Shown here piece after piece: positions 35,309 through 44,224 of a stretch of DNA of 64,000 nt. The notes under the pieces are model-generated. The model saw nothing but the letters and a program-made list of their open reading frames with translations. It ran no database searches and had not been told where the DNA came from. How positions within the stretch are numbered: the first letter of the stretch is position 1; each line of letters opens with the position of its first letter. The stretch is taken from NCBI RefSeq assembly GCF_014218355.1, contig NZ_AP023368.1, forward strand, positions 4,279,501 to 4,343,500. Reading direction: 5' to 3'. The position numbers and the translations under genes were made by a program. The stretch is from Anaerocolumna chitinilytica. Lineage in GTDB: Bacteria; Bacillota; Clostridia; Lachnospirales; Lachnospiraceae.

Positions 35309-35349
35309 GATTCCTCCCCAAAAAGCGGATTACTATCTTTATAAAAAAA

Positions 35350-35910
35350 TTACCCAACAACTTTACCAAATACCTTAAATTCATCATGCTCTAAAATTGG
35401 AATTGGGTCATATTCAGGATTTAATGAAATCAGGTACCCCTTCCCAAGCTTTTTTAAATAGGTGTTATTATTTAAGCAAAAGATTCCAATCTCTCCCTCC
35501 TCCAGCGAAGGCTGCTCATGGATAAAGATTATTTGCTGATCTACAAAGCGGGGCATCATACTATTTCCGCTCACTCTTACTGCATAATCAGCTAAACTTG
35601 GAACCGTATTGTCAACCTCAATCATCTCATAAGAACTGCTGTCAAGATAATTACCGCGGCCGGCAGAGACGGGAATGTCATATAAGCATAAAAGTCTTTT
35701 ACCGACAAAAGCCTGTCGTATGTCTGTCACCCGGCAGATATCACAAATAGCAAGAAATGCCTCAATGGTAGGTTTTGACACCCCGGTTTCCCACTTACTA
35801 ATGGTATATGTTTTTACGTCAAACCCTCTTTCTTTTAGGAGTTCAACCATCTGTGCACGTGAAATTTTTGCGTTCTCTCGAACTTCTAATAATTTTTTCC
35901 CTAAGTTCAT
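35350..35910 (-). CDS. LexA/CI-like repressor (XRE HTH plus S24 peptidase)
   Basis: 186 residues from ATG 35910 (GGAGGTG, 7 nt); the longer frame has no ribosome site. Residues 1-65 form an XRE HTH. The S24 part has the Ala-Gly cleavage site (VSAGRGN), the catalytic Ser (VSGNSMMPRF) and the Lys (TYLKKLGKG). It should cleave itself upon RecA or another signal and so release its operator. It sits 41 bp before sngA in the same direction, so DNA damage or phage stress likely switches the defence operon on. Confidence 0.8.
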   Translation of the reverse strand: MNLGKKLLEVRENAKISRAQMVELLKERGFDVKTYTISKWETGVSKPTIEAFLAICDICRVTDIRQAFVGKRLLCLYDIPVSAGRGNYLDSSSYEMIEVDNTVPSLADYAVRVSGNSMMPRFVDQQIIFIHEQPSLEEGEIGIFCLNNNTYLKKLGKGYLISLNPEYDPIPILEHDEFKVFGKVVG

Positions 35911-36210
35911 GTTGAACACCTCCAATATCAGTATACAATATTTCCTATTATATGCAACACCAAATCGCAGTATCTGCAACAATTATATCAATTAATTGCA
36001 GATTTTGCATAGCTAGTAGTCTAGTAGTATTACAATACTACCCATTACTATTCATATGGGATGCCTGTACAATGTAAATATTTTATCTGAAATATTTCAT
36101 TTTCAATAGCATAATAAATTATCCAAGAATATGCATTTAAGAATAATAATAACAAATCCAGCAATAATAGTACTGAATTTATACAATATAAAAGGAGGTA
36201 TATATATATA
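35911..36210. promoter_or_regulatory. Control region with two inverted repeats between repressor and coat gene
   Basis: On the minus strand TTGCAT, 16 bp, TATACT form a plausible promoter for the repressor. CTGCAA (35974-35979) and TTGCAG (35996-36001) make an inverted repeat upstream of it. A perfect 18-bp palindrome, GTAGTATTACAATACTAC, lies at 36024-36041. The palindrome could be the operator of the LexA-like protein or of the divergent coat gene. Nothing else is seen in this gap. Confidence 0.5.
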
Positions 36211-36254
36211 TGATTCAATCAAATAGGAATCCATATATAAATCGGTATGATTAA
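36210..36254 (+). CDS. 14-codon leader frame overlapping the coat gene start
   Basis: ATG 36210 has AAAGGAGG 12-13 nt upstream and encodes MIQSNRNPYINRYD before TAA. The ATG of the next gene (36247) lies within its last codons (TATGATTAA), so re-initiation would be easy. It may instead be the true N-terminus cut off by a frameshift. Confidence 0.4.
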   Translation: MIQSNRNPYINRYD

Positions 36255-36708
36255 TATTTCAGAAAAAGAGCGTTTTCTAATTCAAGATTTACAAGACCAA
36301 GAGAAATTGTGTATTGATAAGTATACAAAGAATGAGAATTCTGCAAAAGATACCGAGTTAAAAAATCTATTTAACTCTATAAAGCAGGAAGAACAAAAAC
36401 ATTATGATTCCTTAGGGCAGCTCCTTAATGGAACAGTTCCAAGCGGAAACTCTGGCAACAAAGCCGGTAAAGAGTATAATCCAACTGCAACTTATGTTGG
36501 AAGCTTTAATCAGGCAGATAAAGACAATGATGAATTTTTATGTACGGATGCTATTACGACTGAGAAATATGTTGCTTCTGCTTATAATTTTGATCTTTTT
36601 CAATTTGGAAATTCTGATGTAAGAAAACTTCTGAATAACATAGAAACAGAAGAACAGGGTCATGCTGAAAGAATATATAAATATAAAACTGTTAATCAAA
36701 TGGTATAA
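36247..36708 (+). CDS. CotF-like spore coat protein, ferritin-like fold
   Basis: 153 residues. The helix pattern of the spore coat/ferritin-like group is clear: FLIQDLQDQEKLCIDKYTKN, then FNSIKQEEQKHYDSLGQLL with E-x-x-H, and NIETEEQGHAERIYKYK with the second E-x-x-H. Members coat the spore or act as small ferritin-like proteins. It lacks its own ribosome site and seems to depend on the leader frame at 36210. Confidence 0.8.
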   Translation: MINISEKERFLIQDLQDQEKLCIDKYTKNENSAKDTELKNLFNSIKQEEQKHYDSLGQLLNGTVPSGNSGNKAGKEYNPTATYVGSFNQADKDNDEFLCTDAITTEKYVASAYNFDLFQFGNSDVRKLLNNIETEEQGHAERIYKYKTVNQMV

Positions 36709-36718
36709 TTACGAGAAA

Positions 36719-36750
36719 CAAGGATTACAGTTTTTATGCTGTAATCCTTG
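36719..36750. terminator. Terminator hairpin
   Basis: CAAGGATTACAG, loop, CTGTAATCCTTG, between convergent coat and AraC genes. Confidence 0.8.
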
Positions 36751-36787
36751 AACTTTAAGTTTACTTAAATAGGCTTATGCCTATAGA

Positions 36788-37699
36788 TTATTTTCTCTTA
36801 ACCGGACGTAATACCTCATATCCGAGAACTTCGGGATAATGACGCTGGTAGGCTTGGCAAATTTCTTCATTCCATTGATATTTCTGACAATTAAAGCCTT
36901 CCGCCTCAATATCATAATTCCAGGCCAGGTCCTCTACCTGTTTCATAACCTCACCGTTATCTTTTAGATAATCGAAGGAAGGATGGAAAAAAACAAGATA
37001 ATAGCTTGCAGGAAATTCTTTCATGGCAAACCCTTTAGGAATCTCACCATTATAATCAGGGGATACACCAAAACCATAAAAATATCTACGAACTCCATTT
37101 ACATAATGCCATCCAGCCATATGACACCCAACAACAGGGTCTGATAAATGTCTCATACTCTCAATTATACCGGACACCTCATCACAATTATGCTTCATCC
37201 AGAAGTCACCATAGCCATTCGCCTCATCACTCCAGATACCAATATATTTATGTGCTGGAAGATACTCCATACGTACTTCGGCATTTTTTAGACATGTTTT
37301 ATTCATCGTTCTTACTCCTTTATTATAAAATTCGGGAAGTAAAACATCTTGTATATTTGAAAGAACAATAGGTGTAGGCTTCCTTCTATATGCCGCTGGT
37401 GTACATCCAAAGGCATTAACAAAAGCTCTCGTCAGAGCTTCCTGAGAGGAATATCCGTATTTAATAGCTATATCAAGAATACGCTCGTTGGTATCGCGTA
37501 TTTCAAGTGTGGCTTTTGTAAGTCTGCGTCCTGCAATATAGCTTTTAATCGTCATACCTACTATTTCATGAAACTTGGTTGAACAATAATATGGTGAGTA
37601 CCCAATCTGCTCCGACATGTCAAGAAGTGATGGATTATCAGGTAAATTATCTTCCAGCCAATAGATCATTTTTTGTATTGCTTCATTCCATTCATGCAA
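36788..37699 (-). CDS. AraC-family regulator with GyrI-like effector domain
   Basis: 303 residues. HTH pair at residues 20-105 (IGYSPYYCSTKFHEIVGMTI, then GYSSQEALTRAFVNAFGCTP). The C-terminal half starts at NAEVRMEYLPAHKYIGIWSD and has the internal repeat of GyrI-like ligand binders. It is probably an activator of a drug-response gene not seen nearby. Single gene. Confidence 0.8.
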   Translation of the reverse strand: MHEWNEAIQKMIYWLEDNLPDNPSLLDMSEQIGYSPYYCSTKFHEIVGMTIKSYIAGRRLTKATLEIRDTNERILDIAIKYGYSSQEALTRAFVNAFGCTPAAYRRKPTPIVLSNIQDVLLPEFYNKGVRTMNKTCLKNAEVRMEYLPAHKYIGIWSDEANGYGDFWMKHNCDEVSGIIESMRHLSDPVVGCHMAGWHYVNGVRRYFYGFGVSPDYNGEIPKGFAMKEFPASYYLVFFHPSFDYLKDNGEVMKQVEDLAWNYDIEAEGFNCQKYQWNEEICQAYQRHYPEVLGYEVLRPVKRK

Positions 37700-37832
37700 G
37701 ATAGTTCTCCTCCTTTCTTATGTAGGATACTAGATAAAGGCCTAAAAAATCTTGATATAAGTTGTGATTTTATCAAAAACGGAAAATACTACTTTCCTTC
37801 TTACCCCAAACCTCTAAAAATGGAGGCTGGTA

Positions 37833-38681
37833 TTAAAATTCTAATTTTAAACCATCATATGCAATATGATATTTATTTACATTAGAGAGCATCTCCATGT
37901 TATCGTGTGTATCATTTCCTTCATGTGATATATGCGTAGCATAGATATATGATTTTTCATGAATAATCTTTCTCTCTCTCATCTCATGAATAATTTCAAT
38001 GACTTGCCCGCTGTCTAAATGTCCTCCCTGATTATATCCGCTTCCATAGGTTTGATCCAAAACTACCAAATCAAGCTTATAGTCTTGGATAATGTTCCAT
38101 GCATCTCGTGATAAATTAAGTAAATCAGTGCCATAAAACATATATTTACCTTTATGCCCGATAATATAGACCAGTGCTTCAATTCGTTTATCATGTTCGG
38201 AATCTATCGCTATTATTTCATATTCATTTATATCTTTTATATCCCCACTTTTTAATAGATGTAAATCATAATTCATATCCGTTTTCCAATAGATATCATA
38301 AATATTAAAAGATGGTTCATTTTCCTTGATCCAATGATTCATATCATTACATGTACCAGAAGAGCAAAAAATATCAAGATGAGCTAGATTTTTAGTTGCA
38401 TATTCACTCCATCTTGTTATAAAATGTCCTGCATCAAAATGGTCTGAATGTGAATGAGTCTGAAGTAAATACTTCACATTGCTCAAATCAATATCATACA
38501 TCTCTGCCTGGCTACATAAATCTGGCCCAAAATCAATTAACAGCTCTCTATTTATAATTGCAGAAGACCTTTTTCTTATATCCTTACCCTTTTTAACTCG
38601 AGCTTGTTGACATATACCGCAATTGCAAAATACTAACGGTACCGATGTGGCAGCTGCAGTCCCAAGAAATTGAAATTCCAT
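37833..38681 (-). CDS. PhnP-like metallo-beta-lactamase-fold phosphodiesterase
   Basis: 282 residues. CNCGICQQAR is a structural zinc site seen in PhnP relatives. The active metal site is THSHSDHFDAGH, followed by a DSEH-type box, GTDLLN and ATHISHEG. Such enzymes open cyclic ribose or nucleotide phosphates. No phosphonate genes are near, so the substrate is open. Confidence 0.8.
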   Translation of the reverse strand: MEFQFLGTAAATSVPLVFCNCGICQQARVKKGKDIRKRSSAIINRELLIDFGPDLCSQAEMYDIDLSNVKYLLQTHSHSDHFDAGHFITRWSEYATKNLAHLDIFCSSGTCNDMNHWIKENEPSFNIYDIYWKTDMNYDLHLLKSGDIKDINEYEIIAIDSEHDKRIEALVYIIGHKGKYMFYGTDLLNLSRDAWNIIQDYKLDLVVLDQTYGSGYNQGGHLDSGQVIEIIHEMRERKIIHEKSYIYATHISHEGNDTHDNMEMLSNVNKYHIAYDGLKLEF

Positions 38682-38860
38682 TTGTTAACCTCACTAACTT
38701 CCTATAATTAGTTATGAAATATATGATAGCATACTATTTAATAATTAAAAGAAAGAATTCCCTATGTCATGTACATTTTTATAACTTTCTCATTTTCACA
38801 TGGTATTTATTATCTATACTTCTATACTATGACTTTTATATTCAAGTCAGTCCGTGAGTG

Positions 38861-39841
38861 TTATCTGGTCGGTTGAATGGGTAAATATAATTTAAAACTA
38901 TGAAATCCTCCTTCTCCAGATTTCGTAATATGCTCTTCAAGCCATTGATGTTCTCCATAATTATATTGTTGATTTTGCATTAACCAGTAATGTAACGATT
39001 TCCATACTTTATCAAGATTCGAATCCGGGCCGTACGTAGCCTCTGAGGTTGCATATAAACCACCATCATAATCTTTAATAACAATATCCTTATATTGCAC
39101 TTCTGTTTTTATATGTTCAGATATGTCAGTAAGCATTGCCCATGTTTCATAACCAAATTCATTGCAATTCATCGGAAAAGGATTTATAAACCCGAAATAC
39201 CTTGTATACGGCGGTAAATGATGATTTTGATCAATCATGAATTTTCCGAGTTCTCTTGTGGCGGGTAATTTTTTTGTAGCACCATATTGCTTTTGGTATT
39301 CATAAGACATTTGCCATCTGATAAGATTTCCCCACGCTTTTGAAATCTCTTTTTCTTGTTCTTGCCTGCTATTCTTTAATTTTATATTGCCATTAAAGGA
39401 ATGGTAAGAAGCTACCTTCATTGGTTGCAATCTCTCGATTGATACAGGAATTGATAACAATTCTTCAAAAAAACAATCTTTAAAATTAAAAGGCTTGTAG
39501 ATATCATCCAGCATTCCGTTATTCCGATATTTCAGTGGCGAAATGCCAAAGTATCCAGTAAATGCCCGATTAAATGTCTGTTGGGAACTGAAATTATAGT
39601 CTAAGGCTATATCAATAATTGTTTTTTTCGTATTAATGAGTTCTTCAGCTGCGCATGACAACTTACGTTTTCGAATATATGAAGTGATAGGCTCACCGAC
39701 AAAATCCATAAATATTCTATGGAAATGAGGATAAGAATAATATGTGCTTTCAAGAACATCATCAATATAAACTTTATGGGTCAAATTATTTTCAATATAT
39801 GCAATACATTGTTCAATCTTTTTTAGATAATCGACTTTCAT
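38861..39841 (-). CDS. AraC-family regulator with GyrI-like effector domain
   Basis: 326 residues. HTH pair at residues 30-105 (YYSYPHFHRIFMDFVGEPIT, then NFSSQQTFNRAFTGYFGISP). The effector domain runs from about 140 to the end (LQPMKVASYHSFNGNI; GGLYATSEATYGPDSNLDKV). Third protein of this type in the window. Target unknown. Confidence 0.8.
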   Translation of the reverse strand: MKVDYLKKIEQCIAYIENNLTHKVYIDDVLESTYYSYPHFHRIFMDFVGEPITSYIRKRKLSCAAEELINTKKTIIDIALDYNFSSQQTFNRAFTGYFGISPLKYRNNGMLDDIYKPFNFKDCFFEELLSIPVSIERLQPMKVASYHSFNGNIKLKNSRQEQEKEISKAWGNLIRWQMSYEYQKQYGATKKLPATRELGKFMIDQNHHLPPYTRYFGFINPFPMNCNEFGYETWAMLTDISEHIKTEVQYKDIVIKDYDGGLYATSEATYGPDSNLDKVWKSLHYWLMQNQQYNYGEHQWLEEHITKSGEGGFHSFKLYLPIQPTR

Positions 39842-40171
39842 GCTGTTTTCCTCCTTTATAACTTAATTATAGCACTTATTATCAGAATTTCTTTGCTCAT
39901 TCTATCTTGTTATTCAAATATTCATTCTATATCCGAAAGACTTCATACGGTTGGATATGTTTATGTTTGTTTGCAACAGTTCAATTCGATTCTTACCATT
40001 GCTATTTTCCATTGAGTCACCTCTTTTATAACAGAAAAACAGACTACTATATTAGCTAGTCTGCATTTTTTATTTTAAATTGATATCTCATTGCTCACAT
40101 ATTAGTTTTTATAGTTTTGCGGATTATGTTTATAATCTTCTTTTATGGTTTCCACGATAAAATTGAAACCA

Positions 40172-41137
40172 TTATATCTTGTCAGATAAACTAACTTGTT
40201 GCTGCAAAACATCAACACGTAAAATATTGCACATTTTTTCAGGTTCTTCAAAACAAGGACTGTGTGCAGAATTTTCAAAGGTGTAGAAACCTTTTATGGG
40301 AGCCTTTAGCGCTGTTGCAAATTCCTTTGCAACTACATAAGATGTTTGATAATCGTACCTACCTTGAAAAATATACACAGGTACCTGCAAGCAGGGTACC
40401 AGCTCAAATAAATCCATATAAATCATACGATCACACAAACATTTCAGAGAAAAACTGCTACCCTGCTGGAATTTGAACTTCTCACCTAAAGTATACCCCT
40501 TATATCGAAGCACAATTGCAACAAAGTCCAGCATTGATGGCATGCTCCGCATAACACCGATACCAAGCTTATTCATGCCTTCACTCCTCACTCCAACAAG
40601 ATATTTTAAACTGATGTCGCCACCAGTTTCAATTGGAAACTTTTTTAATTGCCGTATCATTTTTTTGTCCTTTGACTTGCAAAATTCCTCCATCATATAT
40701 GTATAAGCCAAACGTTCTGACCGCTCCTGTTGTGCTACTTGTCCAATGCCTATATAAGCATGAAAAAGCTCAGGCTGTTGTTTCACTGTAATCACTCCCA
40801 ACAAAGAGCCCCATGAATGTCCCATGATATATATCTTTTCTTTTCCAAAGCGATTGCGTAAATAATGCGCCACCTCAATGGTATCCGAAACTAACTGTTC
40901 AAGTGTCATTTCTTTCGGAGTAATTTTACGGTTATAGGATATCCCGCTGCCTCTTTGTTCCCACCAGCAAACAGTAAATAGCTTTTCCAGACCGGTCGGG
41001 TATTTTTCAGCAAATGCAGCTTCGGGTGAGCCAGCTCCTCCATGTAAATATAGCAACACAGGGTTTTCAGTATTTTCGCTCTGCAAAAACATTCCTTGTT
41101 TTGACCCATTGATTTCTATAAAGAACTTTTCATTCAT
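40172..41137 (-). CDS. Alpha/beta hydrolase, proline iminopeptidase-like
   Basis: 321 residues. YLHGGAGSPEAAF (oxyanion loop), WWEQRGSGIS (the family-typical DQRGxGxS with Glu for Asp), nucleophile GHSWGSLLG, then the Asp in FQGRYDYQTS and the His in ENSAHSPCFEEP. All catalytic residues are present. It may trim N-terminal proline or hydrolyse esters. No signal peptide. Confidence 0.8.
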   Translation of the reverse strand: MNEKFFIEINGSKQGMFLQSENTENPVLLYLHGGAGSPEAAFAEKYPTGLEKLFTVCWWEQRGSGISYNRKITPKEMTLEQLVSDTIEVAHYLRNRFGKEKIYIMGHSWGSLLGVITVKQQPELFHAYIGIGQVAQQERSERLAYTYMMEEFCKSKDKKMIRQLKKFPIETGGDISLKYLVGVRSEGMNKLGIGVMRSMPSMLDFVAIVLRYKGYTLGEKFKFQQGSSFSLKCLCDRMIYMDLFELVPCLQVPVYIFQGRYDYQTSYVVAKEFATALKAPIKGFYTFENSAHSPCFEEPEKMCNILRVDVLQQQVSLSDKI

Positions 41138-41222
41138 TTTTTACCTCGCGAATTAAAAATAATCTTCGTTACCATTTTCAATCTGTATTTCTCTCTTGTT
41201 TACAGAATTTGGCTTCTAAATA

Positions 41223-41462
41223 ATTATACTACTTTATCTTTATTAATTCTACTTCCCATTATTCGATTCGCTCCAATATCTTCTAATACTCTTTCTACTA
41301 AATATTCCTCATATGGCCCACATATTTCAATAAATTCCAGATATACTGTATGCCCTTGAGCTTCTACAAATATAACAAGAGAACTGGGAAGCCTTGAAAA
41401 ATCAAGACTTTCCAGTTCCTTATTTAAAGCCTTATGGTATATATAAAAATTATACCATGCAT
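41223..41462 (-). pseudogene. Coding remnant without a start, family unknown
   Basis: One minus-strand frame stays open for about 79 codons, from after a stop near 41462, with sensible sequence (FVEAQGHTVYLEFIEICGPY, then EEYLVERVLEDIGANRIMGS), but no ATG/GTG/TTG with a ribosome site. It looks like the 3' end of a gene whose front is lost. Frame openness and codon use are the only support. Confidence 0.35.
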
Positions 41463-41539
41463 ACTAAACTGTTAGATAGAGGTTTAAAACTCTTGTCATT
41501 TATCTATACACATTGCTGCATAATGTACAAATCTTATTT

Positions 41540-42562
41540 TTACCACTTTAATCCCAAAACAGTAGTATATAATTTTTGAAGATGCATTTTTTTACTTATA
41601 AATAATCCCAATTGTAATAACCAATATATAATTAATACTGATATCAAAGGTCTTATTAATCCCATTATAATACTTTCCGGTAAGACTTTATTAAAAATAA
41701 ACCCTTCTATCAAAAAGTGAATTAAATAAATTGGCATTGTTATTTTTCCAATTTCCTGTATATATTTTACATTCTTAAGTAATTTTGAAACTTTAAATAG
41801 TATTACAAAGAAACCCATTTCAATCCAAATACTATAATTAGTCCAATAGGTATTACCCTTTTCAACCAAAATCATTACTATTAAAAGCAAAATGATAAAT
41901 ATGGTAATTATTTTCTTAGTTATATTTTTATATTTAAAATCCCATGAATTTATACTTTCAAATATATTCTTTTTCCTCATTAGTAAACCTAACGCAAAGA
42001 AACCGATCCAATTAAATATATTTAAATATGTTGAAAGATATATTAATTCAGATTGAACATTCGTTGATTTTAAAATCGAATATGGTCCAACATTTCCAGC
42101 AACTAAATACACATTGATTAAAGTACATAGGATTAAAATCACCTGAATTACACTCTTATTAGGTAATAACTGAAATATACATAGCAATAAAATATATATC
42201 GTTAAGAAATATAGATAAGTACCAAATCCCAAGAGCCATAAAATTATTTCTTTCAAGTTAAAATATAACCCTGTTGACGTAAATCTTGTACAATAAATTG
42301 CCAATCCCCAAATAATCCACGGTATTACTATAGTTTTAAGTTTTGCTTTTAACAGTTGCCATACATTTTCATATTTTTCTTTTCTAAAATAATAACCGGA
42401 TATAATAAAGAAAATTATGACACCACATCTCCCAAAGGAATTAAATACTTTTACCACCGTATCGTTCGGAATCAGAGTGTATACAGAGTGGGCCATTACA
42501 ACAGCTAAGATAGCAAAGAATTTTAGTACATAAAAAGTGTTATTAACATCTTTTGCTTGCAT
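41540..42562 (-). CDS. Acyltransferase family 3 membrane protein (OafA-like)
   Basis: 340 residues with about ten hydrophobic helices. The opening VLKFFAILAVVMAHS carries the expected catalytic His of helix 1, and FNSFGRCGVIIFFIISGYYF holds the G-x-x-x-FF-x-SGY box. These enzymes O-acylate surface sugars at the cytoplasmic membrane. It stands alone, next to the left edge of the second array. Confidence 0.85.
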   Translation of the reverse strand: MQAKDVNNTFYVLKFFAILAVVMAHSVYTLIPNDTVVKVFNSFGRCGVIIFFIISGYYFRKEKYENVWQLLKAKLKTIVIPWIIWGLAIYCTRFTSTGLYFNLKEIILWLLGFGTYLYFLTIYILLLCIFQLLPNKSVIQVILILCTLINVYLVAGNVGPYSILKSTNVQSELIYLSTYLNIFNWIGFFALGLLMRKKNIFESINSWDFKYKNITKKIITIFIILLLIVMILVEKGNTYWTNYSIWIEMGFFVILFKVSKLLKNVKYIQEIGKITMPIYLIHFLIEGFIFNKVLPESIIMGLIRPLISVLIIYWLLQLGLFISKKMHLQKLYTTVLGLKW

Positions 42563-42962
42563 CCTAGTTACCTCTTATTCTTTCATTCGTTTAAGCTTAT
42601 TATCAACTATCTTAAATAATTCCATAATACATTCATTTCATATCGATTATACGAAAATTATGTATTAAAAATCAAATAGTAATGATGCTATTCCTGCTTA
42701 AACATACAAAATAATGAAATAGTCATTAGATGTAAATTCCTCGATAATGAAGTGGAATAAAAACAATGAAGCTTCATGCGGCGAAAGGATTCTTTGTTAT
42801 TTTGATTTTACATAATTATCCATGGGAGCACAGGCAAAACGGATGACCTGCAGGTTCAAGAAGAGTAATCCACTGAGGCTCCTAATCAGGCTGCCAATAC
42901 TGAGTAGATGGTTTAGTTACTCCTAACGACTTGTTTTTTCTTCGATTAAACAGTTTAATGTC
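42563..42962. other. 400-bp gap with no recognised gene
   Basis: There is no credible frame. The stretch at about 42775-42900 is more GC-rich than its surroundings and may fold, but matches no riboswitch that I know. It ends at the left-end signature of the array at 42963. Confidence 0.4.
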
Positions 42963-42985
42963 CACATAATAGTGCACATATTTTT
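42963..42985. repeat. Left-end signature of a unit, core missing
   Basis: CACATAATAGTGCACATATT and TTT match 8843-8865 exactly, and a close variant lies at 52761-52784. In the 8762 unit this sequence follows the att core by about 60 bp. The core itself is gone here. I take this as the leftmost trace of the second array. Confidence 0.55.
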
Positions 42986-43431
42986 ATAAATTATTAGAAA
43001 ATTTATTAGAAAAAGTCTTATCAAACTCAAGAACACTATTACGATTGAGGCTATCATCATATATTTGGGATTCATAAAACTTACCATGAACACCTTCAAG
43101 ATAGCCCTTTTTGAGTTCCATTGCAAAAAAAGAAGAATAATTACCACCGCCACAATACTTGCACAATATATCCATCAGTAGTTTCTACACGAGCATTACT
43201 GTAAATAATATGACCAACTATCATATTGTCGCCTTCTGCAAAATAACTAAGGTCGGTTATTCCATCTTCTTCACGTAAGACATGAACCATCCAATGTTCA
43301 AAAGGACAGCCTATGCCTCCTCTTTCTACTCGTCCTGGATATGAGAATGCGGAACGTGTGATTTCTTCGACTTTACGAAAATCTTTTTCTTCTTCTAACC
43401 TTATTTTAATATTCAACATGTTTACCTCCAA
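42984..43431 (-). pseudogene. GNAT acetyltransferase broken by deletion and frameshift
   Basis: The front (EEEKDFRKVEEITRSAFSYP, then HWMVHVLREEDGITDLSYFA) and the end (FFAMELKKGYLEGVHGKFYE, then DSLNRNSVLEFDKTF) belong to one common GNAT family of about 170 residues, but they sit in different frames. The acetyl-CoA loop between them is missing. The gene is dead. Confidence 0.7.
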
Positions 43432-43560
43432 GGTTGAGCCGAGTTATTCTATGCTTTTCCTCCAAAGTGATAATTCATTTTATATAAATTACTGTTTATC
43501 GATGTAAAAAAAGATAACAATCCAGTATCGCAGTTATTTTCCTCTTTAATGTATTTTCAT

Positions 43561-44013
43561 TTATTGAGTTTTTAAAATCATAGGTATAGAAATAATTCCA
43601 TGTCGATTTTTTTTTGTATCTATTACCTCAAACCCTAGTTTTTTATAAAATTCAACAGCGAACGGTGATGCATTTACTGTAATTATATGCTGACTATACT
43701 TTAATTCATCTACAAGTGCACTTCCTATACCATTCCTCAACATTGTACTATTTACATATAAGAGCATTATATGATTGGTTCTTCTAACAACCATAACTCC
43801 ACATAACCGATTTTGATAATACGCTCCCCATATATAATTTGTTTCTTCTAGAACCATTTTAATAAACATTGGGTTTTTAATTACATCTCTTTCAAATGAT
43901 TTTATTCCTTCATCATCACAATATTGAGCATCAAATTGTAGAAATGATTTCCAAATTAATTCTAATGCTTCTTCATAATCATCTTCTTTTATCAATTTTA
44001 TTATATATTTCAT
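43561..44013 (-). CDS. GNAT family N-acetyltransferase
   Basis: 150 residues from the inner ATG 44013 (MKYIIKLIKEDDYEEA, GGGGAATGGG upstream); an ATG at 44055 is possible but has no ribosome site. The acetyl-CoA loop is degenerate but visible (LLYVNSTMLRNGIGSALVDE), then SPFAVEFYKKLGFEV. Cargo-like, minus strand. Confidence 0.75.
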   Translation of the reverse strand: MKYIIKLIKEDDYEEALELIWKSFLQFDAQYCDDEGIKSFERDVIKNPMFIKMVLEETNYIWGAYYQNRLCGVMVVRRTNHIMLLYVNSTMLRNGIGSALVDELKYSQHIITVNASPFAVEFYKKLGFEVIDTKKNRHGIISIPMILKTQ

Positions 44014-44224
44014 CCCATTCCCCAATTTTATCCAGCAAAATTTTGAATTATCCATTTTATTCCATAAATTATATATTACATGTTTTATTATGTCAATCTA
44101 ACTTCGTTTCTAAAGTGAAACTTATCGTTTTAGCTTAATACAATTATAGATAGGTAATAGATTAGCTGATAATGAATATATTAAATAAACACGCTATAAT
44201 TCTTACTATTAAAGAGGTTAAATC

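Noticed and set aside
23827..39841. The AraC proteins with GyrI-like domains as one duplicated set
   Set aside because: Their sequences are too different by eye for recent duplication. This family is simply expanded in such genomes.
42775..42900. A riboswitch in the gap after the acyltransferase
   Set aside because: No conserved core of any class that I know could be found, and no gene follows in the right position.
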